Source: CAVUPF01 sp963777915 (GTDB taxonomy: Bacteria; Actinomycetota; Thermoleophilia; Solirubrobacterales; 70-9). From it: a DNA stretch of 64,000 bases. Positions 15,535-23,476 of the stretch are shown here, in pieces. The notes under the pieces were generated by a model, which was given only the letters and a program-made list of their open reading frames with translations, was not told where the DNA came from and searched no databases. How positions within the stretch are numbered: position 1 is the first letter of the stretch; each line of letters begins with the position of its first letter. The stretch spans positions 868,001-932,000 of the forward strand of contig CAVZSH010000005.1 in the NCBI GenBank assembly GCA_963777915.1, written 5' to 3'. Made by a program: the position numbers and the translations under genes.

Positions 15535-17670
15535 CTATGCCTCGGTGTCAACGTCGACACCGACCGGCGGGGCAACCGCCTCTGCCCCGAGCACCCGGCT
15601 CAGGTCGGCCTCGGTTATCAGCACCTGGCGAGGCTTGGAGCCCTCATACCCAGAGATCACCCCGCGCCGCTCGAGCATGTCGATCAACCGCCCGGCCCGC
15701 GTGTAGCCGACTCGCAGGCGCCGCTGGATCATCGAGACCGAGGCGGTATCGGTCTGCACGACGAGCCGAATCGCCTCGTCGAGCAGGTCGTCGCTGTCGG
15801 GGTCGAAGTCCGCTTCGACCCCCTCCTCGACGACCTGCTCGCGAGTCTCCAGCAGCTCCGCCTCGAACTCCGGCTCACCTTGCCTGGCCCAGTGTTTGGT
15901 GATCCGCGCGATCTCGTCCTCGGTGATGAATGCCCCTTGGACGCGCTGAAGCTTGGAGGTCCCCGCCCCGCGGAAGAGCATGTCGCCCTGGCCCAGCAGC
16001 GCCTCGGCGCCGCCCTGGTCGAGGATCACCCGCGAGTCGGTCTGCGAAGAGACGGCGAAGGCGATCCGGGCCGGGATGTTCACCTTGATCGTGCCGGTGA
16101 TGATGTCGGTCGAGGGACGCTGGGTCGCAAGCACCAGATGGATCCCGGTGGCGCGAGACTTCTGCGCGAGGCGGATGATCGAGTCCTCGACCTCGGCCGG
16201 GGCCACCATCATTAGATCGGCGAGCTCGTCGATCACGCAGAGGATGTGTGGAAGCGTCGCCTCTCCGGACTTCAGGCGAGCACGATTTAGCTCGCCGAGG
16301 TTGCGGCAGCGCGCCTCGCCCATAATCCCGTAGCGGCTCTCCATCTCCCCGATCAGGTTGGCGAGTACGTTGGCGGCGAGGCGCGGTGAGGTCACCACCG
16401 GGGTCAGCAAGTGCGGGATGTTCTCGTAGTGGTTGAGCTCGACCTGCTTGGGGTCGACCAGGACCAGGCGCACATCGTTGGGTGAGGCCTGCATCAGGAT
16501 CGAGGAGAGGATCGCGTTGACGCACCCCGACTTGCCCGAGCCGGTGGTGCCGGCAACCAGCACGTGCGGCATCTTCGCCAGGTCGGTCCAGACGGCGTTT
16601 CCGTCGATTCCCTTGCCCAGCCAGGCGACCAGCGGCGAGGTCTTCTCCGGGCGCCCGGCGTAGATATCGCCGAGGCGGACAATCCGCCGCCGCGTGTTCG
16701 GCACCTCGACTCCGACCGCCTGCTTGCCGGGAATCGGGGCGAGGATGCGAATATCGGTCGAGGCGAGCGCGTAGGCGAGGTCGTTGGTCAGCTCGGTGAC
16801 TTTCTTCACCTTGATACCTGGCGCGAGGCGCAACTCGTAACGAGAGACGTGCGGGCCGCTGACCACGCCTACTATTCGCGCCTCGACGCCGAAGTGGCCG
16901 AGCGTCTCGACCAATTTGCGGCCGATCGTCTCGTGGTCGCGCGGGTCCGGGCCCTTGTCCCCCTTTCCCCTCTCGAGCACCTTCGCGGGTGGCGGTCGGT
17001 AATCGACCTCCTCGGACATCGTGACCCCACGTGCCTGGCCCATCGGCGTAAGCGCCACAGGCTCGGCCCGCACATCGACCACCTCGGCCTCCCCCTCAGA
17101 GGACTCGATACCGCCAAGTTCTTGCTGGAAGCCCTGAGCCTCCTCCTCCTCCTCGTCAACCTCATCCTCTACAAGGGCAACCGTAGGCTCGAGCTCATCC
17201 TCCTCCGGATAGGCGCTCATTACATCGGTCGGGCCCGCTTCGGTGTCCATCAGCCGCGTCTCGCGCTGCGTCTGCCAGGAGGCGCGCGTGCGAGCCACCG
17301 TGCGCGCTGCATCGCTGCCGCCACGAAAGAGGCCGCGAACTCCGCGCCCAAGCCCCCGCAACACAGCCGAGATCGAGGTCCCGGTGACCAACACCCCTCC
17401 GACCACCAACATCGAGACAGTGAAGATCCGCGCCCCTACCTTCCCGAACAAGTAAGTCAGCCCGGTCTCAACCCCATACCCAACCTTTCCCCCGTCCCAG
17501 CCAAAGAAGAGCACGAAGATCAGATAGACGCCCGAAGCAATGAAAAAAAGCCCGATCAGGTCCAGGTGCCGCTGTTCCAGGCCGCCCGGCAAGTGAGGCT
17601 TGGGCAGATGAGGCTTGGCTCTCCGCTTGGACCGCCGCGCAGGGGCGCGCCGTTTCTTACGCACGAACAT
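15535..17670 (-). CDS. ftsK: DNA translocase FtsK/SpoIIIE
   Basis: A 711-residue FtsK-family motor. A basic N-terminus is followed by only two clear transmembrane helices (about 35-55 and 75-100), then an acidic linker, the alpha/beta motor domain with Walker A (AGTTGSGKSG) and Walker B (LVLVDPKQ), and a C-terminal gamma winged helix (MIQRRLRVGYTRAGRLIDMLE) that reads KOPS-like sequences. It pumps chromosomal DNA through the closing septum. FtsK usually has four helices, so the membrane part is reduced. The ATG at 17670 is preferred; in-frame GTGs farther up give a Cys/Arg-rich stretch without family similarity. Confidence 0.92.
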   Translation of the reverse strand: MFVRKKRRAPARRSKRRAKPHLPKPHLPGGLEQRHLDLIGLFFIASGVYLIFVLFFGWDGGKVGYGVETGLTYLFGKVGARIFTVSMLVVGGVLVTGTSISAVLRGLGRGVRGLFRGGSDAARTVARTRASWQTQRETRLMDTEAGPTDVMSAYPEEDELEPTVALVEDEVDEEEEEAQGFQQELGGIESSEGEAEVVDVRAEPVALTPMGQARGVTMSEEVDYRPPPAKVLERGKGDKGPDPRDHETIGRKLVETLGHFGVEARIVGVVSGPHVSRYELRLAPGIKVKKVTELTNDLAYALASTDIRILAPIPGKQAVGVEVPNTRRRIVRLGDIYAGRPEKTSPLVAWLGKGIDGNAVWTDLAKMPHVLVAGTTGSGKSGCVNAILSSILMQASPNDVRLVLVDPKQVELNHYENIPHLLTPVVTSPRLAANVLANLIGEMESRYGIMGEARCRNLGELNRARLKSGEATLPHILCVIDELADLMMVAPAEVEDSIIRLAQKSRATGIHLVLATQRPSTDIITGTIKVNIPARIAFAVSSQTDSRVILDQGGAEALLGQGDMLFRGAGTSKLQRVQGAFITEDEIARITKHWARQGEPEFEAELLETREQVVEEGVEADFDPDSDDLLDEAIRLVVQTDTASVSMIQRRLRVGYTRAGRLIDMLERRGVISGYEGSKPRQVLITEADLSRVLGAEAVAPPVGVDVDTEA

Positions 17671-17791
17671 AGGCACACGGTTCGACGCCCATCCATCCAC
17701 CCCTGCGCATCGCCTTGTGCGAGCGCAGGCAGGAGTGCAGCGCTTTGCACTTTTCCGCACGGGCCGCACGGCGAAAGCCGGCCTCTCCACG

Positions 17792-17816
17792 AAAAAGGCA
17801 AGGCTCAGCCTTGCCT
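17792..17816 (-). terminator. intrinsic terminator-like hairpin in front of ftsK
   Basis: Perfect 9-base arms (AGGCAAGGC / GCCTTGCCT) with a 3-base loop, followed on the minus strand by a run of five T counting from the arm. That is a textbook intrinsic terminator, but no minus-strand gene ends nearby. It could be an attenuator in the ftsK leader, or the end of a short untranslated RNA made from the spacer. Confidence 0.6.
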
Positions 17817-17880
17817 GTCCTCGCCTACGCCGGACGATCGGCGAAGGGCACCGGTGGCTTAAATTCGTGGTAAAAGCGCC

Positions 17881-17908
17881 TTGAGCCGCATAAAGACCGG
17901 GCTAACAT
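17881..17908 (+). promoter_or_regulatory. promoter of the two-component system
   Basis: TTGAGC, 16 bases, TAACAT, then 6 bases to the ATG at 17915. Both hexamers fit a housekeeping sigma factor, and the spacing implies a leaderless mRNA for the response regulator. Confidence 0.55.
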
Positions 17909-17914
17909 CAATCC

Positions 17915-18607
17915 ATGCTGACCAACAGCGAGCCCGCTGGCGGCCGCGTCCTCGTGGTCGAGGACGACACCGATATCGCCGATGTCCTGCGCCGATCGCT
18001 GCGCAACGAGGGCTATGAGGTCCGCACCTCAGCGGACGGCGTAGAGGCGCTCGATGTCGCCGCCGGCTTCGTCCCAGACCTCGTCGTCCTCGATCTCGGC
18101 CTCCCCCGGCTCGACGGTGTCGAGGTCTGCAAGCAACTGCGCGCCGAGGGCGACGTGCCGATTCTGATGCTGACCGCCCGCGCCGAGACCGAGGACCGCG
18201 TCGCCGGCCTTGACAGCGGCGCCGATGATTACCTGGTCAAGCCCTTCGAGCGCCAGGAGCTGCTGGCCCGGATACGCGCCCTCTTGCGGCGCCGCCCGCC
18301 GCGCGGAGCTGCGTCCCTCAGCGTCGCCGACCTGCTACTCAATCCCGACACCCGCGAGGTGCGGCGCGGAGATCGCGAGATCGAGCTGACCAACCGCGAG
18401 TTCGAGCTGCTTGAGTACTTGATGCGCAACCAGCGCCTGGTCGTCTCTCGCGAGCGCCTATTGGACGAGGTCTGGGGATATGACCCGATGGCGGCGACCA
18501 ACACGATCGACGTCTTCATCTCCAACCTGCGGCGAAAGCTGGAGGCAGGTGAAGAGCCGCGGCTACTCCACACCAAACGCGGCGCCGGCTACGTACTCAA
18601 GGAGTAG
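17915..18607 (+). CDS. OmpR/PhoB-family response regulator
   Basis: A 230-residue response regulator. The receiver domain has the acidic pair at residues 17-18, phospho-acceptor Asp60 in VVLDLGLP, Thr87 and Lys109 in LVKPF. The C-terminal winged helix (ELTNREFELLEYLMRN, VSRERLLDEVWGYDP, NTIDVFISNLRRKLE, HTKRGAGYVL) is of the OmpR/PhoB type, closest in style to MprA/TcrA. It is followed two bases later by its histidine kinase. The pair lies on the plus strand between RNase J and ftsK, which are often neighbours in actinobacteria. Confidence 0.93.
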   Translation: MLTNSEPAGGRVLVVEDDTDIADVLRRSLRNEGYEVRTSADGVEALDVAAGFVPDLVVLDLGLPRLDGVEVCKQLRAEGDVPILMLTARAETEDRVAGLDSGADDYLVKPFERQELLARIRALLRRRPPRGAASLSVADLLLNPDTREVRRGDREIELTNREFELLEYLMRNQRLVVSRERLLDEVWGYDPMAATNTIDVFISNLRRKLEAGEEPRLLHTKRGAGYVLKE

Positions 18608-18609
18608 GC

Positions 18610-20079
18610 GTGCCGGCGAGCGCCAATCGAAGCGCGCGTCGACGCGTCCGCTGGCGCCCCGGGGGCTGGCCCCTGCGCTGGCGCCTCGCGGCCGCCTCAG
18701 CTGGGCTGACCCTGGCGATCCTGATCGTCTTCGCCGCCGTGATCGGCGACCTCGCGGCGGAACGCGTCCGTAGCGACTTCAACCGGGAGCTGCACAGTGG
18801 CGCCTCCACCCTGGCCTCCAACACGCATTTCATCGACACCGCCGAAGGCACCCCGCTTGTGCTCAGCCCGCGTCTGCGCGACTACTCCCTGGCAAACGAC
18901 GCCACCGCGCGGGTGCTCAACCTCGACGGCGAAGTCTTGGCCTCGTGGCCGCGCACTCACTATGCGCCCCTCGGCCCGGTCAGCTCGGGGATCACCGAAA
19001 GAGGGCCGCTCCGCATCGCGGCGGCGGCGGTGCTCGACTCCGGCGGGACCGTCGTCGGGTACGTTCAGTACGCACGCAGCGAGGAGGAAATTGACGCCAC
19101 GGTCAGCCGGCTCTGGCTGTTGATCGCCGCCGGCGTGCTCGGTGGCACTCTGCTGGCCAGCCTGTCCGGGCTCGCGATCGCCAGCCGAGCGATGCGCCCG
19201 ATCGCCTCACTTACGGCCACTGCCCGCGAGATCGCCGACACCCGCGACCCCTCCCGCAACATGCCCCAACCGCGAGCCGACGATGAGATCGGCGAGCTGG
19301 CCCGTACCCTTGAGCAGATGTTGCGCTCACTCGACGCGGCTCGAGCCGAGCGCGAGGGGGCGATGCAAAAGCAACGCGAGTTCGTCGCCGACGCTTCGCA
19401 TGAGCTGCGCACTCCCCTGACCAGCGTGCTTGCCAACCTCGAGCTGCTACAGGCCTCGCTGCGGGCTCCGGGCCAGGCGGAAGACCGCGAGATGATCGAC
19501 TCGGCGCTGCGCTCCTCGCGCCGGATGAGCCGTCTGGTCGGCGACCTGCTGCTGCTTGCCCGCGCCGACGCCGGCCGGATCGGAGAGCGCCGGCGCTGCG
19601 ACTTCGCCGAGATCGCCGGTAATGCCGCGGTCGAGGTCGCGCCGGTACTGGGGGAACGCGAGCTGAGCATCGACAACGGCCACCCGATCTTCATCGATGG
19701 CAACCCCGACGAACTGCATCGGATGGTCGTCAACCTGCTCGACAACGCCGCCCATCACACCCAGCCGGGATCCCACATCGAGCTGCGCCTTCGCTCCAGT
19801 GGCGACGCTGCCCTCCTAGAGGTCGCCGACGACGGGCCGGGAATCCCACCCGAACTTCGCGAGCAGGTCTTCGACCGCTTCGTACGCGGCGCAGGCCCCG
19901 CCGACATTGCGGCCGGTCCCGGCACCGGCCTCGGCTTGGCGATCGTCCGCGCCGTCGCCAGCTCACACGGCGGCCGAGTGGAGGCGGCGGAGTCGGCCTC
20001 GGGCGGCGCCCTGTTCCGCGTCCGCCTGCCGCTCGCCAAGTCTGAGCCGGCGATTAGCAGGCCTTTAGAGGCGCTTTAA
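18610..20079 (+). CDS. sensor histidine kinase (HAMP, HisKA, HATPase)
   Basis: A 489-residue membrane kinase. Two transmembrane helices (about 27-49 and 167-190) flank an extracytoplasmic sensor domain of some 115 residues. A HAMP domain follows, then the dimerisation domain with His264 in DASHELRTPL, the N box NLLDNAAHH, the G1 box DDGPGIP and the G2 box GTGLGLAIV. It phosphorylates the response regulator just upstream. The GTG start at 18610 has GGAG at a short distance, overlapping the end of the regulator gene. The signal sensed is unknown. Confidence 0.93.
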   Translation: MPASANRSARRRVRWRPGGWPLRWRLAAASAGLTLAILIVFAAVIGDLAAERVRSDFNRELHSGASTLASNTHFIDTAEGTPLVLSPRLRDYSLANDATARVLNLDGEVLASWPRTHYAPLGPVSSGITERGPLRIAAAAVLDSGGTVVGYVQYARSEEEIDATVSRLWLLIAAGVLGGTLLASLSGLAIASRAMRPIASLTATAREIADTRDPSRNMPQPRADDEIGELARTLEQMLRSLDAARAEREGAMQKQREFVADASHELRTPLTSVLANLELLQASLRAPGQAEDREMIDSALRSSRRMSRLVGDLLLLARADAGRIGERRRCDFAEIAGNAAVEVAPVLGERELSIDNGHPIFIDGNPDELHRMVVNLLDNAAHHTQPGSHIELRLRSSGDAALLEVADDGPGIPPELREQVFDRFVRGAGPADIAAGPGTGLGLAIVRAVASSHGGRVEAAESASGGALFRVRLPLAKSEPAISRPLEAL

Positions 20080-20117
20080 AGCCCCGGCCTAATTTCCCCA
20101 GCGGACGAGACACACGG

Positions 20118-20154
20118 GCCCGCCGGGGATCTCCCCAACACCACCCCGGCGGGC
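20118..20154 (+). repeat. GC-rich hairpin after the kinase gene
   Basis: Perfect 11-base arms (GCCCGCCGGGG / CCCCGGCGGGC) around a 15-base loop, with no T-run after it. It lies directly before a true terminator and may protect the transcript 3' end or help pause RNA polymerase. Confidence 0.6.
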
Positions 20155-20161
20155 TCGACTT

Positions 20162-20206
20162 GCCGCCGGGCCCTCCCCCTCCCTTTGGGCCCGGCGGCCT
20201 TTTCTT
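20162..20206 (+). terminator. intrinsic terminator of the two-component operon
   Basis: Perfect 12-base GC arms (20162-20173 and 20187-20198) with a 13-base loop, followed by CTTTTCTT. It ends exactly where the convergent RNase J gene ends, so it separates the two opposed transcripts. Confidence 0.85.
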
Positions 20207-21870
20207 CAGACCTCGACGACCACCGGGAGGACCATCGGGCGGCGTCGCAGCTTCTCATAGACGAACTTGCCGACCGCGTCGTGCAAGTCTTCTTGGATTA
20301 GGGGCAACTCTCGCGTGCCGGCGGCGGCGGCCTCGTCCAGCGAGTCTTCGATCACGTCCCGCAGCTCTTCGACCAGGGCGTCGGCCTCATCGAGGAAGGC
20401 GACGCCCCGGAAGATGACCTCTGGGTCGGCGACGACGCTGCCGTCATCGGAGGAAATCGTGGCGACGACTATGAAGATGCCGTCCGCCGAGATCTCGCGC
20501 CGATCGCGCAGGGCGACATCGTCGGGATCACCGATATCGACCCCGTCGACGAAGATCGTGCCCGCGTGGACGTCCTCGCCGAATCGCGCCCCGCTCTCGC
20601 TGATCTCCAGCGGGATTCCGTTGCGGCCCTGAAAGACGTCCTCCGGGTCGATCCCCACCGAGTGCGCCAGCTCAGCGTGTAACCGCAGGCGCTTATGGTC
20701 GCCGTGCACCGGCAACACGTAGCGTGGTTTGGTCAGGTTGATCATCAACTTCAGCTCCTCCTGCCCGCCGTGTCCGGAGGCGTGGATCGGCGCGTCTTTA
20801 GCGGTCACCACGGTGGCACCGATCTCATAGATGCGGTCGATCGTCTCGTTCACAGCCCGCTCGTTGCCGGGCACCGGGGTCGCCGAAAAGACGACGGTGT
20901 CGCCGGAGTGCAACTCGACGTCGCGGTGATCGTTGTTCGCCATCCGGCGCAGCGCCGAGAGCGGCTCCCCCTGGCTCCCGGTCGAGATCACGACGACCTT
21001 CTCGTCAGAGAAGTTCTCGATCTCCCGCGGTTGGATAAAGAGGCCGGCAGGCGCCTCGGCCATTCCAAGGCTAGAGGCGATGTTGAAATTCTTGCGCATC
21101 GAGCGGCCGACCAGCGCTACCCGCCGGTCGAGCTTCACCGCGGCGTCGATCACCTGCTGGACGCGGTGGATGTTGGAGGCAAAGGATGTGACGATGATGC
21201 GACCCTCGCAAGAGGAGAAAGTCTCCAGCAGCGCCGGGCCGACGCTCGACTCCGAGGGAGAGATCCCGGCCCGATCGGCGTTGGTCGAGTCGCCGCAGAG
21301 CAGCAGCAGACCGTCGCGACCGACCTCGGCCAGGCGCGAGATATCCGCCGGACGACCGTCGACCGGCGTCTGGTCAAACTTATAGTCGCCGGTGATCAGC
21401 ACTGAGCCCAGCTCCGTTCCGAGCAGGACGGCGCGCATGTCAGGGATCGAGTGCGAGAGGTGGATCAGCTCGAGGCCAAAGGGGCCGAGCTGGACCTTCT
21501 CCCCCGCAGGCAACTCCTCCAATGGCGCGTCGGAGAGTTTGTGCTCGTCGAGCTTCGAGCGCACCATCCCGATCGTCAGCCGGCCGCCGTAGATCACCGG
21601 CGGCTCGCCGATCTCGCGCAGCACGTAGGGCAGTGCCCCGACGTGGTCCTCGTGGCCGTGGGTGAGGACGATCGCCTCGATGTCGTCGGCGCGGTCGCGC
21701 AGGTAGGAGAAGTCCGGCAAGACCAGGTCGATCCCGGGCATCTCGGCGGTCGGGAACATCAACCCGGTGTCGACCACGACGATCCGACCGCCGTACTCGA
21801 CGACGGTCATGTTCTTGCCGATCTCCCCCAGGCCCCCGAGGGGGAGCACCCGAAGTTTCTTGCCTGCCAC
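20206..21870 (-). CDS. rnj: ribonuclease J
   Basis: A 554-residue RNase J of normal length. The MBL/beta-CASP core shows LGGLGEIGKNM, the metal motif HGHEDH (residues 71-76), GDYKFDQTPVDG, the beta-CASP block TSFASNIHRVQQ, and SGHGGQEELKLM with the later conserved His. It acts as 5'-3' exonuclease and endonuclease in mRNA decay and rRNA maturation. It follows dapA by 31 bases, the usual actinobacterial dapA-rnj order, and faces the two-component operon. Confidence 0.95.
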   Translation of the reverse strand: MAGKKLRVLPLGGLGEIGKNMTVVEYGGRIVVVDTGLMFPTAEMPGIDLVLPDFSYLRDRADDIEAIVLTHGHEDHVGALPYVLREIGEPPVIYGGRLTIGMVRSKLDEHKLSDAPLEELPAGEKVQLGPFGLELIHLSHSIPDMRAVLLGTELGSVLITGDYKFDQTPVDGRPADISRLAEVGRDGLLLLCGDSTNADRAGISPSESSVGPALLETFSSCEGRIIVTSFASNIHRVQQVIDAAVKLDRRVALVGRSMRKNFNIASSLGMAEAPAGLFIQPREIENFSDEKVVVISTGSQGEPLSALRRMANNDHRDVELHSGDTVVFSATPVPGNERAVNETIDRIYEIGATVVTAKDAPIHASGHGGQEELKLMINLTKPRYVLPVHGDHKRLRLHAELAHSVGIDPEDVFQGRNGIPLEISESGARFGEDVHAGTIFVDGVDIGDPDDVALRDRREISADGIFIVVATISSDDGSVVADPEVIFRGVAFLDEADALVEELRDVIEDSLDEAAAAGTRELPLIQEDLHDAVGKFVYEKLRRRPMVLPVVVEV

Positions 21871-21901
21871 TTAGCGGTCCACCGATCGTCTCGTTGATGG
21901 C

Positions 21902-22777
21902 TTAGAGGATTGCCGGGACACCGGCGCTCTCCAGCGCCGCTTCCACCGTCGCCCGCTGCTCCGCGTCGGCCGGAACCAGCGGCAGCCGCAGGCGCCCCGA
22001 GGGGATCAGGCCCGTCATCTCCAGCGCCGCCTTGATCGGGATCGGGTTGGTCGTGACTGCCAGCCCCTCATACAGCGGGCCCAAGCCGGCATCGATCTCC
22101 CTAGCCCGCTCCAGGTCTCCGCCCTGGGCGGCGTCCCACATTTCTCGCATTCGCCCACCGACGATGTGTGAGGCAACCAGGATCCCGCCGGCCCCCCCGA
22201 ACTCCAGTGTCGCCAAGAAGGTGTCATCGTTGCCGGTCAGCACGGCTAGTCCCTCGATCGGGCCGAGCTCATCGTCATTGGCCTGCTTCACCGCGACCAC
22301 GCTGTCGATCGAGGAGAGCTCGCCGAGAAAGTCCGGCTCCATGTTGATGACGACCCGTGAGGGGATGTTGTAGAGGACCAGCGGCAGCTCCGGTGCGGCT
22401 TCGGCGATCGCCTCGAAGTGCGCCCGCAATCCCGCCTTGTTTGGCTTGTTGTAGTAGGGGGCGACGACCAGCGCGGCGTCCGCCCCCGCCTCCTCTGCCG
22501 CCTTCGTCAGCTCGCGTGAGTGGCGAGTGTCGTTGGTACCGGTGCCGCAGATCACCGTCGCCTCGGCACCGATCTCCTCGATGACCGCGCGCAACAAGGA
22601 GATCTGCTCGGCGTCGGTAAGGGTCGGAGCCTCACCGGTAGAGCCCGCAACCACCACTCCGTGCGAGCCTTGCTCGACCAGGCTGGCGGCAAGGCGGCGC
22701 GCAGCGGCCTCATCGACGCCGCCGCCCTCATCAAAGGGGGTCGCCATCGCCGTGATCACACCTTGGATTGCCTTCAC
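21902..22777 (-). CDS. dapA: 4-hydroxy-tetrahydrodipicolinate synthase
   Basis: A 291-residue DapA TIM barrel. GSTGEAPTLT binds pyruvate, the proton-relay Tyr is in LYNIPSRV near residue 137, and the Schiff-base Lys is in AVKQAND near residue 165. It condenses pyruvate with aspartate semialdehyde, the first step of lysine and diaminopimelate synthesis. The start is GTG. It follows dapB by 27 bases on the same strand, so dapB, dapA and rnj are likely co-transcribed. Confidence 0.95.
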   Translation of the reverse strand: MKAIQGVITAMATPFDEGGGVDEAAARRLAASLVEQGSHGVVVAGSTGEAPTLTDAEQISLLRAVIEEIGAEATVICGTGTNDTRHSRELTKAAEEAGADAALVVAPYYNKPNKAGLRAHFEAIAEAAPELPLVLYNIPSRVVINMEPDFLGELSSIDSVVAVKQANDDELGPIEGLAVLTGNDDTFLATLEFGGAGGILVASHIVGGRMREMWDAAQGGDLERAREIDAGLGPLYEGLAVTTNPIPIKAALEMTGLIPSGRLRLPLVPADAEQRATVEAALESAGVPAIL

Positions 22778-22804
22778 CGAAGCCAGGGTATCCGCTCCGA
22801 CCTC

Positions 22805-23476
22805 TTAGAGCAGCGTCTCCAACCCGACCGTAAAACGGTCGGGAAGGGTGGAGATACGGCGGACGGCGAGCAACACGCCGGGCATGAAGGAGCGGCGGTC
22901 GACCGAGTCGTGACGCAGCGAGAGGGTTTGCCCCTCGGCGCCGAAGATAACCTCCTGATGGGCGACCAGGCCTGGCAGGCGAACCGAGTGGATCGGCTCG
23001 TGGACGTTTCCTCCGGCCCCGCGGACCAACTCCGCGGTTCGCTTCGCGGTGCCAGACGGAGCATCTAGCTTACGGTCGTGGTGCAACTCGACGATCTCGC
23101 ACTCGGGCATGTGGGGTGCAATCCGCTGTGCCGCCTCCATCAGCAACACCGCGCCGATCGCAAAGTTCGGGGCCACAAGGCAGTTGGCGCCGGAGCCCGC
23201 CGACTCGCTGGCCGCCCGGGCGGCATCGAGGTCAAAGCCGGTCGTCCCGACCACGGCGTGGACGCCAGCGAGTAAGCAGGCCCGCAGGTTGGCAAGGGCG
23301 ACGCTGGGGGTGGTGAAGTCGACGACGACGTCGGCGTCGCCGAGTACCTCACCAAGTTCGACTTCCAGCACGGGGTCGGCCTTGGCAGCAAGAGCCATGT
23401 CATCGGCCCCCTCCACCGCCTCGCAGACGGCCTGGCCCATCCGCCCGGCAGCTCCGCAGACGGCAACGCGGATCAT
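22805..23476 (-). CDS. dapB: 4-hydroxy-tetrahydrodipicolinate reductase
   Basis: A 223-residue DapB, slightly shorter than the usual 240-270. The Rossmann motif CGAAGRMGQ opens the protein, VDFTTP and GTTGFD follow, and the catalytic ELHHDRKLDAPSGTA signature is intact. It reduces the DapA product to tetrahydrodipicolinate, which DapL (encoded 14 kb away) would aminate. It overlaps the M16 peptidase gene by 4 bases. Confidence 0.95.
   Translation of the reverse strand: MIRVAVCGAAGRMGQAVCEAVEGADDMALAAKADPVLEVELGEVLGDADVVVDFTTPSVALANLRACLLAGVHAVVGTTGFDLDAARAASESAGSGANCLVAPNFAIGAVLLMEAAQRIAPHMPECEIVELHHDRKLDAPSGTAKRTAELVRGAGGNVHEPIHSVRLPGLVAHQEVIFGAEGQTLSLRHDSVDRRSFMPGVLLAVRRISTLPDRFTVGLETLL

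Larger units (their letters stand above)
17671..17914. other. 244-base spacer between divergent ftsK and response regulator
   Basis: No gene is supported here. It holds a small GNRA-capped hairpin (CGGC-GAAA-GCCG, 17769-17780), a terminator-like hairpin directed leftward (17792-17816), and the promoter of the two-component system (17881-17908). A minus-strand transcript for ftsK that starts inside the spacer would have to pass the hairpin. Confidence 0.6.

Noticed and set aside
17700..17880. A structured housekeeping RNA (6S, SRP or tmRNA) in the ftsK spacer
   Set aside because: None of the conserved segments of those RNAs is present; only a terminator-like hairpin and a small GNRA-capped stem are seen.
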